The position numbers were made by a program, and so were the translations under genes. Shown here in pieces: positions 10,006 through 23,100 of a DNA stretch of 64,000 nt (its first letter is position 1; every line of letters begins with the position of its first letter). This DNA is from Planococcus citri. Lineage: Eukaryota; Arthropoda; Insecta; Hemiptera; Pseudococcidae. The notes beneath the pieces are model-generated. The model did not search any database, was not told the DNA's origin, and saw only the letters and a list, made by a program, of their open reading frames with translations. Where the stretch lies: assembly GCF_950023065.1 (NCBI RefSeq), contig NC_088681.1, positions 8,990,001 to 9,054,000 on the forward strand, given 5' to 3'.

Positions 10006-11389
10006 ATTTGAGTTGCTGAAATTCTGAATTTTTGAGATTTTCAGTTTCAAGGGTGAGGACTGGAAATTTGGAATAGTTTACTGAGTATGTTTTTGAAGAT
10101 TCTGAACACTTAAGACCGTATTTTTTTTTATTAGAACGAATGCACGTCCCTAGCACTTTCTCTATTAGACCCAAAAATAACCTAAAAATATTGATAAACA
10201 TGAACCTTGAATCGTCTAATCCGAATCATTTCTCTCTTCCAAAAACAAAAGGATACCACGTTAAATGAAAAGAATAACCATTTGGAAGCTGAATTTTTCA
10301 TCCATCTCAGAAGATAACAGCTCTAGTCGACTTTAAACGTATAAAATGAACAAATATGAAATACCAAACACCTGAGGCACTGTTCATAACACAAGGTGAA
10401 TTAGGTCACCAATCCATCTACCATACATAAGATAACCCCGATTACTCGTGAATTATTTCGCGAGCATACAAAGTACATATTTCTCGACGGATTCGAGTAC
10501 CTTTTGGGACTTGGCATGGCATCGTATGGTATCGCCAAAAGCCTAGTAACCATTTACACATACCATACCATACCTACGTTATACTATAACTAAATTAACT
10601 CAACGTTACGAGCAACTTTCGTTTCTCGAATCGCGATTCCAATTCGATAACCTAGCGACAAAATAAAATACTCGTACACGCGTTTTAAAATACGAGTACG
10701 AGTCGTCGTATGATAATTCTTATCTCATGTTCCATCATGTGAGAAGTATTCGAGTAGACGTATTGAAACCGAATGAGAAAATATACTAAGTACACGTACA
10801 TGCGGATCGTCGAGCGACACGGTACAGATGAAATTTGCGACCACATTAAACACTCAGATGAGGAGCAAACACCGGCAACGAATCATCAAACTTTGTTATA
10901 AAGTTATTAAACCATGAAACATACCAAATGCGAACTTTCTTAATCAACATTTAGCTTTTTCCAAGATACCAGCACCAGCATTTTAGCCCGTTTTTGCGAA
11001 ACCAACTTGTGCCTTTCGCTTGTCGGTTCTTAAATTAAATTAATGCACTTTCTGGGTGATTATTTTCTGTACACAAAAGTCAATTACTGTCAAATGTTAG
11101 ATATTCTGGCCCGTCTACGAGTAGCAGTGTCGTTTGGTACGAGATCGATTATGAAGAATTTTACAAAGAGTTAGACGTGTTGTCTTGTTTTTTATTTAGT
11201 GCACGTGCTTGTTAGAAGTTGAGAGTGGAAAAAAATACATATCGATTGAGTTAGTTGAATAAATGAATTAGTTTTTCGTTTTGATGGTAATTGCAGGTAT
11301 CCATTACATATAGGTACCTATAGATACTTTTTGTACTCGTATTAGGTATTTCGTATTTGTATTGATATCGTGTGTTTTCTTTTTTAAAG
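10006..11389. other. Unassigned sequence upstream of the candidate exon
   Basis: No gene or repeat family was recognised. ATACCATACC-type strings near 10,520-10,575 recall the subterminal motif of the 8650-9179 element. If the exon at 11,390 is real this is intron or upstream sequence. Confidence 0.4.
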
Positions 11390-11536
11390 GTACTGCGACA
11401 AATAACAATGCCATCTGTGCCCACGAGACATCAAACTTTTCAACGACAGTTATCGCATCGATTGGAGTTCGATGGTATTGAATTTAAAGTCTGTAAAGTC
11501 AAGCCCAGAAATCAAACATCGATTGGCGAATTCAAG
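11390..11536 (+). CDS. Candidate internal exon of an unidentified host gene
   Basis: An acceptor with a pyrimidine tract (TGTTTTCTTTTTTAAAG) ends at 11,389 and a consensus donor GTGAGT begins at 11,537. Between them, 49 codons are open in phase 0 at both ends. The peptide contains MPSVPTRHQTFQRQLSHRL and then FDGIEFKVCKVKPRNQTS, a basic, soluble-looking, balanced composition unlike the repeat translations around it. I do not recognise the protein. A methionine nine bases after... the seventh codon could also be a start, making it a first coding exon. No other exon of the same gene was identified, so the gene probably extends beyond the window or has very long introns. Confidence 0.5.
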
Positions 11537-12127
11537 GTGAGTGTGTATTATTGTTATCATGGAATTTACTTTATTATGTAGCAGGGTCGTGTCAAATGGC
11601 CAAGATTTTTGTACTTGGGTTCAACGATTTTGAGAAAAAATATTTTGTATGTGAATATAATTATTGGACTCGATGAGAGATGAAAGGCGAAAACCGCACT
11701 TCTTAAGGTATATTTTTCGCATTTGAAGGGAATAAAATTAATTTGAAATCATCTCAAAAACATGTGAAACTGATGCGAATGGAATTTTAAATCATTGCCA
11801 GAAAATTCATTCAAAAAAAAAAAAAAAAAAAACTCGAATACAAAAAACATTTATCCGAATTCTACACTACAGCTGTGGTAATGTAATTTAAGAAGCTCAA
11901 AAAAGTGACCAGATAAGTGACAAAACGTGAGCAAATAAGTAATATTTCAATGCAGGAAAAAAAATGATAAAACAATAAACGTTTTTAATGGATCGTTCTG
12001 GATTTTAATCTTAAAAAGTTGTAACTATTTTGCAGCTTTGTGGCAAAACTTTTACAATATTAGCTTAATGGAAGGAATTTTTTGAAGTTTCTGTCGAAAA
12101 TGCAAGACTTTGGACAATACTTATTTG
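11537..12127 (+). other. Presumed intron sequence with a poly(A) tract
   Basis: Follows the candidate donor site. It includes an A run at about 11,813-11,831 and a phrase near 11,668-11,720 (CGATGAGAGATGA...GAAAACCGCACTTCT) that recurs, diverged, near 20,170-20,230. No ORF of interest. Confidence 0.4.
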
Positions 12128-13740
12128 AAAATTTTTAAAATTCACCCTTCCGCTACTGTTTGAGGTAAAAAGATGAAATTCAGTTCACATCCTATTTTTG
12201 ACGCTGTAAAGTGTATTGCAGACAGGTTCAATCCGTTTGGAGCCTCCAGCAGCTTCAAAATCTGTCCGAAATAACTTCAGCAAGGACTGTACAGAGAGAC
12301 TCTCGGCTTTCCCACACCATTTGATGAAATTTTGTGGAAATTTCAATTTTCAAAAATTTACTGGAGGCTCCCAAACGACTTGAAATTCATCTACAGTCGA
12401 CTTCATATCGTATTGGAATTAGTTTGCAGAATGGATTTCGGCTTTTCATACGTATTTGAAAGTTCAAAAATGTGCTGGAGGCTCCAGTAATTTTCAAAAA
12501 GTCGCTGAAGATTCCAAAACGACTTGAAATTTGCTTGGAGTCGACTTCATATCGTATTGAAATTAGTTTACAGAATGAATTTCGACTTTACAACTGAATT
12601 AGAACTTTCAAAAATCAGCTGGAGGCTCCAGCAATTTCAAAAAAGGTTGCTGGAAGCTTCAAAACGACTTGAAATCAACTTACAGTCAACTTCATATCGT
12701 ATTGAAGTTAGTTGGCAGAATGAATTCCGGCTCTTCATATGCATTTGAAAGTTCAAAAATGTGCTGGAGGCTCCAGTAATTTTCAAAAAGTTGCTGGAAG
12801 CTCCAAAACGACTTGATATCCACCTGAGGTCAACTTCATATCGTATTGAAATTAGTTTTCAGAATGGATTTCGGCTTTTCATACGCATTTGAAAGTTCAA
12901 AAATGTGCTGGAGGCTCCAGTAATTTTCAAAAAGTCACTGGAGATCCCAAAACGACTTGAAATTTGCTTGCAGTCAACTTCATATCCTATTGAAATCAGT
13001 TTGCAGAATGAATTTCGACTATACAACTGTATTTGAAATTTCAAAAATCAGCTGGAGGCTCCAGCAATTTCGAAAAAGTTGCTGGAAACGTCAAAACGAC
13101 TTAATATCCACCTGAAGTCGACTACATATCGTATTGAAATTAGTTTACAGAATGAATTTCGACTTTACAACTGAATTAGAACTTTCAAAAATCAGTTGGA
13201 GGCTCCAGTAATATTCCAAAAGTTGCTGTAGGCTCCAAAACGACTTTAAATCCACCGGCAGTTGACTTCATATCGTATTGAAGTTAGTTGGCAGAGTGAA
13301 TTTTGGCTTTTCATATGCATTTGAAAGTTTAAAAATGTGCTGGAGGCTCCAGTAATTTTAAAAAAGTTGCTGAAAGCTTCAAAATGACTTCATATCCACC
13401 TAAAGTCGACTGCATATCGTATTGAAATTAGTTTGCAGAATGAATTCCAGCTTTACAACAGTATTTGAAACATTAAAAATCTGCTGGAGGCTCCAGTAAT
13501 TTCCTAAAAGTCGCTGGAAGCTCCGAAGCGACTTGAAATCCACCTGCAGTCGACTTATATTGTATTGAAATTGGTTTGCAGAGTGAATTTCGGCTTTTTG
13601 ACTCCATTTGAAGTATCAAAAATCTTCTGGAGGTTCCAGTAATTTTAAAAAGTTGCTGTAGGCTCCAAAACGACTTTAAATCCACCGGCAGTCGACTGTA
13701 TATTATATTGAAGTTAGTTGGCGGAATGGATTCCGACTTT
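12128..13740 (+). repeat. 144-bp satellite block (CTGGAGGCTCCAG family), copy 1
   Basis: About ten monomers, with CTGGAG landmarks at 12,475, 12,619, 12,764, 12,908, 13,052, 13,196 and onwards, so the period is 144-145 bp. Each monomer has the palindrome CTGGAGGCTCCAG, then TTTTCAAAAAG, a GTCGAC-centred segment near CTTCATATCGTATTGAAATT, and AGAATGAATTTCGGCTTT. The left edge (12,128-12,290) is present in inverted orientation at about 17,850-17,985, showing this block and the 16-18.8 kb copy are relatives in opposite directions. Overlapping ORFs simply read the monomer. Confidence 0.85.
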
Positions 13741-14700
13741 GCAAAATAGTAAGAAATTTTGTCGATTTTTAGCAAAAAGCATGACTTTTTGGAAATTAAT
13801 GGCAAAAAAAGTTTTTTTTCGAAATTTTTAATAAAAAGTCGACCTTTTAAATAACATTTGGGAGAAATCGAAACTTTGGAATATTTTTTGAAAAAAAAAG
13901 AGTCATGTCAACATAGTTAGGTAATTATTTGCTAAAAATCCTTTAAAAAAATGTTCAAAAGGACGATTTTGAAAATTTTAGAGAAAAGCTAGACTTTTCG
14001 ACAATGAGCAAAAAATGGTGGCTTTTTGAAATTTTTGTTCAAAAGGCAAGACTTTGGACGACTTAATCAGGATTTTGGGCAACTTTTGAGAAAAACGTTG
14101 GACTTTGTGAAATTTTGTTTAAAAAAAAATTGATAGAAACTTGTTAAATTTTGTAAAAGAGAGAAATATCAAAAATTTCTGGTAAAACGAAAAACTTTGA
14201 TAATTTTATCAAGATGGGGGCCATTTTGGGAATTCTTGAAAAAATGTGAGTCTTTTTAGCATATGTGCTGAAAACCCGAAACATTTTGTTTGAAAGTCAA
14301 AATTTTTGTTAAAAAGTCGAAATTTTGGACAACTTCTCAAAAAAGTGAAGCTTTGTAACTTTTTGTAAAAAAACGACAATTCTAAGCCATTTTTCAAAAA
14401 ATGTAAAAACTTACTCAACTTTTAAAAAAGCAAAAATTTTTGGCAGTTTTTGTTTTAAAAAAAAAAGCAAAATTCAAAGTTCTAGCAAAAAGCCAAACTT
14501 TTTTCCAAATATGATTAAAAAAGACACATTTTTTGCCTTTTTTGTCAAAAAAGCGAAATTTAGTCCAATTTTTGGAAAAAGCGCACGACATGGACAATTT
14601 TTTTTCAAGTTGGACTTTTTGACAACAATTTCCAAAACAACCGATACTTTTTTACAATTATATTTGTTTTGAAAAAAGTGAACAGAATCTAGTTTTAAAA
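13741..14700. repeat. Decayed A/T-run repeat
   Basis: This directly abuts the 144-bp block. Phrases such as AGACTTTTCGACAATG and CAAAATTTTTGTTAAAAAG with 30-50-base spacing match the 60-62 kb orientation. There is no gene; open frames on the minus strand are low complexity. Confidence 0.6.
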
Positions 14701-15970
14701 GCACTTTCGCATTTCACGAAATGTTGGTATCCCCTTCAGCTGCTCGATTCACTTCTAAGATGAATCAAAGTTGAAAACTGTGCAACTTCCAAGGTAAACT
14801 GAATTATCTATCTGCATCTTTAAAATATGTACCAAGATAAATATTCGAATTACCGCGTATAAGTAATTAAAATCTGAGCTTATTTCTACGGTAGCACGGT
14901 GTTACTTATTTCTCAACCACGACGACGTATTTCTTAAACCCATCCCATCGATTAACTTTCCATAAAATGAAGTCGACTCGACTTTCGAGCACGTCACTTT
15001 TATACATGTATACCTCAAGAAAGCACGTTTAATGACGCATCACCAATTAAACTCGTAATTAATTAAACACGTATGCATATTATGCTTACTTAGGTATTTT
15101 ACCATACGCGAGAGTAAAACCCTTCAGCAGATAGGTCGACGAGAGAACACGTTTCACGTTCCAAGTTGATTTTATCCGCAATTGACACATCATTAATTAT
15201 TGATACTCGAGTTGAAAATTCGAGGTTTTTTTCAGCTTTCATCGTCGCGTCGTCGGGTAGAACTTCAAACCGACTGTTGCTTCATAACCGAATAGAAATT
15301 CGTTGAAAATATACGTAAGCTTTTCTTCACATCACTCTGCGTACAACCTAACCTCAAGTCTGTTGAGAAATGAATTTCAGACATCGCGACGAGTTTCATC
15401 ACCGAGCCCAGAGTCCCAAACAATGCAGCCAATTATGCGATAACACCGCTTAAGGAAAAATAATCTCAAACTTTGATATTAATTATTCGCCGCAAGTTCA
15501 AGTTTTCCAGCGTCGTCACTCGGTGCGCTTCGTGGTAAAAAGAAGAAAAAAACAGCAAAACTGACGGCAATATCCGACCTAACGTAGCCCTACAACGATA
15601 AATCAACTTTTCCTCGACAGTTATCATTTAACGCAATTTCAAATACTCGACTCAGCCCTGGTCGTATAAATTCCCGTAGCGGGCGTTTTCCACTTTCCTC
15701 TACGTACGAGTACGAAAACCAAACACACATTTACCGAAATTTCATTTTCACCATGTCGAGATTTAATAAAAATCTCGCAATTGTTGCTGAATGAATTTTT
15801 TCTCTTCGGATGAGGCTTGGAAGAATTTTCCGTCGTGGAATTCTGAGAAACTATTGCAAGGAAAACTATCTAGGTACATATTTTCAAAGGTAAAAAACTG
15901 GCGAGTAGAGAAATGTTGAATTCGAATTTTGAAATTTAGTAGGTAATCTGAAGGTCAATGTAGAAATTTT
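14701..15970. other. Single-copy-looking sequence, no gene recognised
   Basis: Mixed composition with several CGACGA/TCGTCG clusters. I see neither repeats shared with the rest of the window nor a long ORF. Confidence 0.4.
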
Positions 15971-15975
15971 GAGAC

Positions 15976-18800
15976 AAAATACTAGGAATAATTGCAACCC
16001 CCTCCCCACCGCCGATCTTCTGGAACAACTTTTTTCTTGAAGGGAACATCTTGAGGAACATTTTAAAGCAAATTTGTAAAAAAAAAAGATGGCCTTAGTA
16101 ACAAAATGGCGGCCATTATGATTGACTAGTCAGTCGAAATAGCAGATTTCGCGTTCGAACATAGGACTCGCATGAAATGGTTTGAGCTGGACAAACCTAG
16201 ATCGAAAGAGCAGGCAAAAATTCATCACAAGTCACAATTTCAAGCGCTAAAGTGCATTTTTCTATTTTTGATGAACAGTTGATTCAAATTTAGGCCAAAA
16301 ATGGGAAAAAATCAAAATGTTTCCCAAATTGAACAGAAGAGTTGAAATGTGGGATGTACTGTAAGTACATATTTCCGATCAGCCAAATCGATCGAAAACA
16401 GTTTCGAACTGTTTTGAGCAGTTCTGGAGCCTCCAGCAGATTTTATTCATTCCGCAAATTAAACTTTCAATACGATAATGAAGTTGACTGCGAGCAAATT
16501 TCAAGTCGTTTTGTGTCTGCAGCGACTTTTTGAAAATTACCGGAGCCTCCAGTAGATTTTTGAAACTTTAAACGCAATGGGAAAACCAAAATTTATTCTG
16601 AAAGCCAATTTCAATACGATATATCGATATAAAGTTGACTGCAAGCGAATTTCAAGTCGTTTTTGGGTCTCCAGCAACTTTTTGAAAATTACTGGAGCCT
16701 CCAGCAGATTTTTGAAATTTCAAATACAGTTGTAAAGCCGAAATTCATTCTACAAACTGATTTAAATGTGATATGAAGTCGACTTCAGGTAGATTTCAAG
16801 TAGTTTTGAAGCCTCCAGCAACTTTTTGAAAATTATTGGAGCCTCCAGCACATTTTTGAAATTTCAAACACGGTTGTAAAGTCAAAATTCATTCTGCAAA
16901 CTAACTTCAATACGATACGAAGTCGACTGTTAGTGAATTTCAAGTCGTTTCGGAGCTTCCAGTGACTTTTTTGAAATTGCTGGAGCCTCCAGCAGATCTT
17001 TGAAATTTCAAATACCGTTGTAAAGCTGAAATTCATTCTGAAAACTAATTTCAATACGATATGAGGTCGACTCCTGGTGGATTTCAAATCGTGTTGGAGC
17101 CTCCAGTGGGGTTTTGAAAATTACTGGAGCCTCCAGCAGATTTTTAAAATTTAAAATACAGTTGTAAAGTCAAAATTCATTCTGCAAACTAATTTCAATA
17201 CGATGTGAAATCGACTTCAGGTAAATTTCAAGTTGTTTTGGAGCTTCCAGAAACTTTTTGAAAATTACTGAAGCCTCCAGCAAATTTTTGAAATTTCAAA
17301 TACAGTTGTAAAGCCGAAATTCACTCTGCAAACTAATTTCAATACGATATTAAGTCGACTGCAGGGTGATCTCAAGTCCTTTCGAAGCTTGCAGAAACTT
17401 TTTTGAAATTGCTGGAGCCTCCAGCAGATTTTTGAAATTTAAAATACTGTTCTAAAGCCGAAATTCATTCTGCGAACTTACTTCAATGCGATATGAAGTC
17501 GACTGCTGATGGATTTCAAGTCGTTTTGGAGCTTCCAACAAATTTTTGGAAATTGCTGGAGCCCCATATGCTCATTTTTGAATCTTTTAAAATGCAGTCG
17601 GATTCGTTCTGAAAACTGATTTAAATGTGATTTGAAGTCGACTTCAGGTAGATTTCAAGTCGTTTTGAAGCCTCCAGCAACTTTTTGAAAATTGCTGGAG
17701 CCTCCAGTAAATTTTTGAAACTTGAAATTTCTACATAATGTCATCAAATGGAGTAGGAAAGCTGAAATTCACTTTTCAAAGTACGTGCTAAAGTTAATTC
17801 AGATATGTAGATTTTTGTGGCATTTTTTTTCAAAAACTGAAGTTTCCAAATAGCCGATGGTGGCTCCAAAACAAATTGAATCTGTCTGTAATCAAGTTCT
17901 GAATGTCGAAAACAGTATTTAAACTGAATTTTATCTTTTTACCTAATACAGAGGCGGAATAGTGAATTTTTAAATTTTTTTTCAAATGTACCTAAGTATG
18001 AAATCGATGGACAAATCGGCCATGAAGGTCATCAAGGAGCACCGATCTCGAGCATGCGTGCTTAAGATTATCCGAACAGGTCTCATGGCGCTTTTTTGAA
18101 AACTGGAATTTTCAAAAAGTAGCTAAAAGCTTCAAAACGACTTGAACCCACCTACTGTCGACTTCATATCGTATTAAATAAAAATGTGGAGAGTAAATTT
18201 CGGCTTTCCAACTGCACTTGATGAAATTTTGAGGAAATTCTAAGTTAAAAAAATCTGCTGGAAGCTCCAGAAAAGCTCAACACGGTTTGAAACTGTTTCA
18301 AATCGGTTGGGCAGGTCGAAAATAGGGTACAATTTCAAATTTCAGCTTTCTTCACTAATTTGGAAAAATTTTGATTTTTTTTCTCATTTTTAGCTTAAAT
18401 TTGAATTTCAAAAATTCACCGAAAATCGAAAAATACACTTCAGCGCTTAAAATTTCAGTTGGTGATGAATTTTTGTCCCGTTCAAAAAATTTCGTGCGAG
18501 TCCTTTTGTTTCTCAAGCAATAATAAATTGAGAAAAAATTGAAGATTTCAGAATTTTGAATTTTTCCTGTCGAATTTTCAATTGAATAATGAAAAAATTT
18601 AGAAAAACACTGAGTCCGGCCCTCCCCTCTCCACCCTTTCATGCAAAAATTGAGCTTTTGTAAAAAAGACTCTTTCTTGGCTCGAGAATGATTTTCAAAA
18701 ATTATCCAAAATTCCAGAAATAGACGTCAACTCCTAAAATTTGGGCTGGTGGGGTATTTTTGCATTTTTCGATCCAACTTTATTTGGATCCCAAATTCCG
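15976..18800. mobile_element. CTGGAG-family palindromic element, copy 2 (diverged)
   Basis: The left end (15,976-16,430) matches the left terminal region of the 47.5-49.7 kb copy: CCGCCGATCTTC, AAATGGCGGCCAT, GATCGAAAGAGCAGGCAAAA and GCTAAAGTGC appear in order. Then come about nine 144-bp monomers in reverse orientation (GGAGCCTCCAGCAGATTTTTGAAA). After 18,100 orientation flips, and 18,290-18,500 is the inverse of the left terminal region. The extreme ends are eroded, so no target duplication is visible. A stretch at 17,850-17,985 matches 12,128-12,290 inverted. Confidence 0.75.
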
Positions 18801-20250
18801 CCTTCGATTCGATTTCATTTCTAATAAATTACGACAAATGACGTAGGTAACGCAAATAAACACGCTTCAAAACTATACCTACTCATCGTATTAAATTTTA
18901 TGCTCCTTGATTTACGAACCTATGTCAACATATTTATACATATGCGTTAAAAGGCCAAAAGGAAATTCCGCGTGGGAAGTAAGGAAGTTTGGAAAATACG
19001 CGGGTTTCTTCATCTCTTGAATTCGCTTTTCTTGTATTTTGATGGATATTTTTATACTAAAGAGTATAAATATCTAGCACATTTATTATACTCTTTCAGG
19101 CATTTTTGTTTTCGTCGTGTTTCTCGAGTTATTTTTGAACATCTCGAAAATAACTTTCGATATAATAAAGAGCAGTAATCGTGGGTGGAAAATAATTTAA
19201 CGATGTACGACGACGACATCGACGCGACGCGACGTACCCACCTGTAAAAGCGAAACCTACAAGTGCCTTTAATTTCATCGCAATTTTTTCTTCTTTTAAA
19301 TTTTTTTCATCTCCGCTTTGATGATGAAAAAAAATACGCTAAATAATCCTTTTTAATTGTTCGCCGCGGATAATGATGAAATGAGAATCCGCCAGAGAAA
19401 AGAGGTAGAAGACGGGAAGAAGGCGTAATTAGCCGTTTAAAAATTAACGACGAATGTAAACGAATTTGTTGGCGATTTGAGATACTTAAAAATGGCCGCC
19501 TCGTTGGCGGTAGATATTTCAGGTTACTCGTATTTGGCGATAATGCGATTAAGCTCGCTAGAAAAGATCATTCTACAGGTTTTTACACGGACTATTAAAC
19601 GCATTAAAAAATCCGTACCGTATACCAGAAGAGGGCTTACTTAGAATGAATATTTATTTACCAATTAGTTAATTAAAATTATAATCCGGTAGTGAAATAT
19701 GATAGTTTTAGCAGATATACCAAGGTTGGCTCGCTTTTGCGCCTTTTTCAACGGGATTTTTAGGTGTTTGATAATACCTACCTACCTATACTCTCTATAC
19801 TTGTATACGTGGGGAAATAGGCTTCATCTTGACATGGCGTCGTGTCGGTTGTCAAGTTTTTAAACTTTTAAGCGAACCTTTTTACGTTACGGAGCAGCTA
19901 AAGGTGTTGCAGAGTTGTCAGTCGACGTCGTAGGGGTATTTGAGCTTCTTCGTTCTGTTATCTATACATATATAGCTTTTCTCGAGGCTATGTAAAGTAA
20001 ACTTATGGTGTACTCGTATAAATTTCATCTAAAGGATTATTGCCCTGGTGTGGCGATTACGAGTGTTTCGATGCTGTGTTTTTTTTTTTTTTTTTTTTTT
20101 TTTTTTAGTTGTCAAATCAGAAAGCTTCTTGTATTTTGAGTCGACCATATCTCAAGTACCTATTTTTCATGCGGATGAATTTCGATGAGAGGTGACATGA
20201 ATGGTGAAAACCGCAGTTCTCAAAGTGCATTTGCAGAGGAGATAGGGGTG
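18801..20250. other. Single-copy-looking sequence; poly(T) tract near its end
   Basis: No gene or window-internal repeat was recognised up to a T run of about 27 at 20,080-20,106. A motif at 20,170-20,230 recurs from about 11,670. A short ORF at 18,972-19,178 has no recognisable feature. Confidence 0.4.
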
Positions 20251-20990
20251 CTCAAAGTTTTAAGGAAAATTGGGATATCGATTTTCTCTCGAAGTTTCCA
20301 AAAAAGTACCAATCATAATTGTCCGTTTGGGGAATTGAAAAAAATATCATTTAATACATAGAACAGTTCACAAAATATTTGACCAGATATGTAGGCGGGT
20401 TCTGCGCCAGGAATGAGAAATTTTGGCCTCCATCACCTCAGAATGGACAAAAAAGTGATAGGACTGTTCGTTTTTATTCCCCACATGTTTGAAAAGACAT
20501 AAAAATCAAGTCGAAATTAGGGTTAGAATTTTTTGGAACCTTCGCTCCCTTCCTCATACCTCCACACATCATAATTGTTCGTTTAGAATCTGAAAAAAAA
20601 TATTATTTGATAAACCACCTTGCGAGAATTGAAACAGTTGCGATGGGAATTTGACTAAAATGGTAAGCGGGTTCTGCGCCAGGAATGAGAACATTTCACC
20701 TCCATCACCTCAGAACGAACAAGAAAGAAAAGGTCCACTCGTTCTTCTTTCTCTTCTGTTTGAAAAATTATTCTTCCAGTAAGAACCATGTGTTTGGAAA
20801 TCCTTTTCTCCTTTCTGTGGGTGATTCGAAGCGGGAAGGGGGATTTTTAAGTTCATAATCTACACCCGAATTAATTCCACTTTGAATTAAAATCTGGACT
20901 ACTTTGTTTCAGAAGATTCAGATTGTAAGCATGAGTTGAAAATCAAACTAAACAATTTCTATCAGGATTTTTGAAACTTTTAATTTAAAA
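20250..20990 (+). repeat. GCGGGTTCTGCGCC units (two tandem copies)
   Basis: GCGGGTTCTGCGCCAGGAAT occurs at about 20,396 and 20,667, giving a spacing of about 271 bp. Each is followed by a CTCCATCACCTCAGAA(C/T)G block, a pyrimidine/purine stretch and CATCATAATTGT..GTTT. The unit leads into the satellite array starting near 21,100. Related units occur at 31.39, 40.2-40.4 (inverted), 47.4 and 49.7-50.9 kb. Confidence 0.8.
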
Positions 20991-21099
20991 AAATGTTGAT
21001 CGAAATTGATGGTTGGTCCATGGTCCACGGTTTTTTTATAGAGTGAGAGGGGGGAGGGTTATGGCCTATTTCCCAAGTATCAGAAACCCTATCTTAATT

Positions 21100-23100
21100 A
21101 CTAGGGACATAAAAGAATGTCTTGTTTTGTCTTGTCCAAGTGATTCAGTCGTTCTCGAAAGATTCTTCGATTCTGAGCAAATCATTCGCGAACGAATTGA
21201 GTCCAGCCTTACGTGATAGGGTTCAAACAGTCAAGTTTAGTCATTGATATCACCCGTACCATAATTTGATTTTTTTTAGTGATTCATTTGTTCGCGAACG
21301 ATTTTCTTGGTCTGAGCAATTCGTTCGCGAATGAATCATATTCGTAATTTTTATTTACAGATGAAAGAATGTTTCGTTTCGCCTTGTCTTTATCATATTT
21401 TCCAAGTGATTCAATTGTTCTCGAATGATTCTTTGATTCTGAGCGAATCATTCGAGAACGAATTGAGTGGATTTTTTCATGATAGGTTTCGAAATGTGAA
21501 GTTCGTTAGGTGCCTCTACCTATATCGTCCACACCTGATTTAATTTTTTAGTCATTTATTCGTTCGCGAATGATTTTTCCTCTGCGAGCAAATCGTTCGC
21601 GAACGAATCACCCATCATTTTTTTTGCCCCAAAGAACGATGTTTTGTTCTGTCGTTTCATCATATGTATTTTCAAGGTGAATTCTTCGTTCTCGAACGAT
21701 TCGCAACCGAATTGAATAATTTTTGGTGAATCATTTGCGATCAAGTTAAATAATATTTATCGATTTAACTGACTTTTAATGAATCATTCACGAACGATTT
21801 TGAATAATTTATTCGCGAACGAATCGCTTTGTATAAGTGACTCGTTCGCGAACGAATCGCTTCGTATAAGTGACTCGTTCGCGAACGAATCGATTCATTC
21901 AACTGATTTTTAGTGAATCATTCGCGAACGAATTGATTCGTTTACGTGACTCGTTTCTGAACGAATCATCTAAATTCAATAATTTTTGGTGCGTCATTCG
22001 CGAACAAATTGAATAATGTTCAGTAAATCATTCGCGAACGAATTGATTCGTATAAGTGGCTCGTTCGCGAACGAATTGATTCGTATAAGTGACTCGTTTG
22101 CGAACGAATCGATTCATTCAACTGATTTTTAATTTCAGTGAATCACTCACTCACAAATTGCATAATGTCAAGTGAATCATTCGCGAACGAGTTGATTCAT
22201 TAAATGACTCGTTCGTCAACGAATCGTCTGATTTCAGTAATTTTTGGTGGATCGTTCGCGAACGAATTGAATAATTTTCAGTGAATCATTCGCGAACGAA
22301 TCGACTCATTTGATCAATTTTTAGTGAATCATTTGCGAAAGAATTGATTCGTTCAAGTGACTCGTTTTTAAACGAATCATCTAAGTTCAATAATTTTTGA
22401 TGAGACATTCGCGAACGAATTGATTTGTATAAGTGACTCATTCGCGAACGAATCGATCATTCAACTGATTTTTAATTTTAGTGAATCACTCACTCACAAA
22501 TTCCATAATGTTAAGTGTATCATTCGCGAACGAATTGATTCATTAAGTGACTCGTTTGTGAACGAATCGTCTTATTTCAATAATCTTTGGTGGATCATTC
22601 CCAAACGAATTGAATAATTTTCAGTGAATCATTCGCGAACGAATCGATTCATTTAACTGATTCTTAGTGAATAATTCGCGAACGAATTGAATAATTGTCA
22701 GTGAATCAATCGCGAACGAATTGATTCGTACAAGTGAATCGTCCTCGAACGAATCGTCTAATTTGAATAATTTTTGGCGAGTCATTCACGAACGAATTTG
22801 AATAATTTTTGTTGAATCATTCGCGAACGAATTGATTTCTAAAAGTAGCTCGTTCGCAAACGAATCGACTAATTTAAGTACTTTTTGGTTGATCATTCAC
22901 TAATAAATTGAATTATATTTGGTGAATCATTCGCGAACGAATTGATTTGTATAAAAAAACTCGTTCGTGAACGAATCGAATAATTGAACTGATTTCTAGT
23001 GAATCATTCACGAACGAATTGAACAATTTGTAGTGACTCGTTCGCGAACGAATCCACTAATTTGATCAATTTTTAGTGGATTATTCGCGAACGAATAGAT
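21100..23100 (+). repeat. TTCGTTCGCGAACGAA satellite, array 1 (orientation A)
   Basis: Dense copies of TCATTCGCGAACGAATT and CTCGTTCGCGAACGAATC are separated by short AT-rich linkers such as GAATAATTTTTGGTG; core spacing is about 30-36 bp. A higher-order repeat of about 343 bp is visible from the ACTCACTCACAAATT variant at about 22,145 and 22,488. The left 550 bp is less dense and carries a distinct flank (CTTGTCCAAGTGATTCAGTCG, GATGAAAGAATGTTTCG) that reappears inverted at 27.5-28.1 kb. Confidence 0.95.

Noticed and set aside
16140..16165. A tRNA-like GTTCGAA box
   Set aside because: No matching acceptor stem, anticodon arm or A box at the right distance.
12524..17087. ORFs such as 12,524-12,748, 13,473-13,805 and 16,833-17,087 sharing similar peptides
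   Set aside because: Shared peptides arise from the 144-bp monomer read in different phases and directions, not from a gene family.
22420..22617. Serine/asparagine-rich ORFs over the satellite (also at 26,218-26,449, 55,304-55,875)
   Set aside because: They read the repeat (SFANES, NDSP peptides) and occur on both strands; no start, signal or domain evidence.
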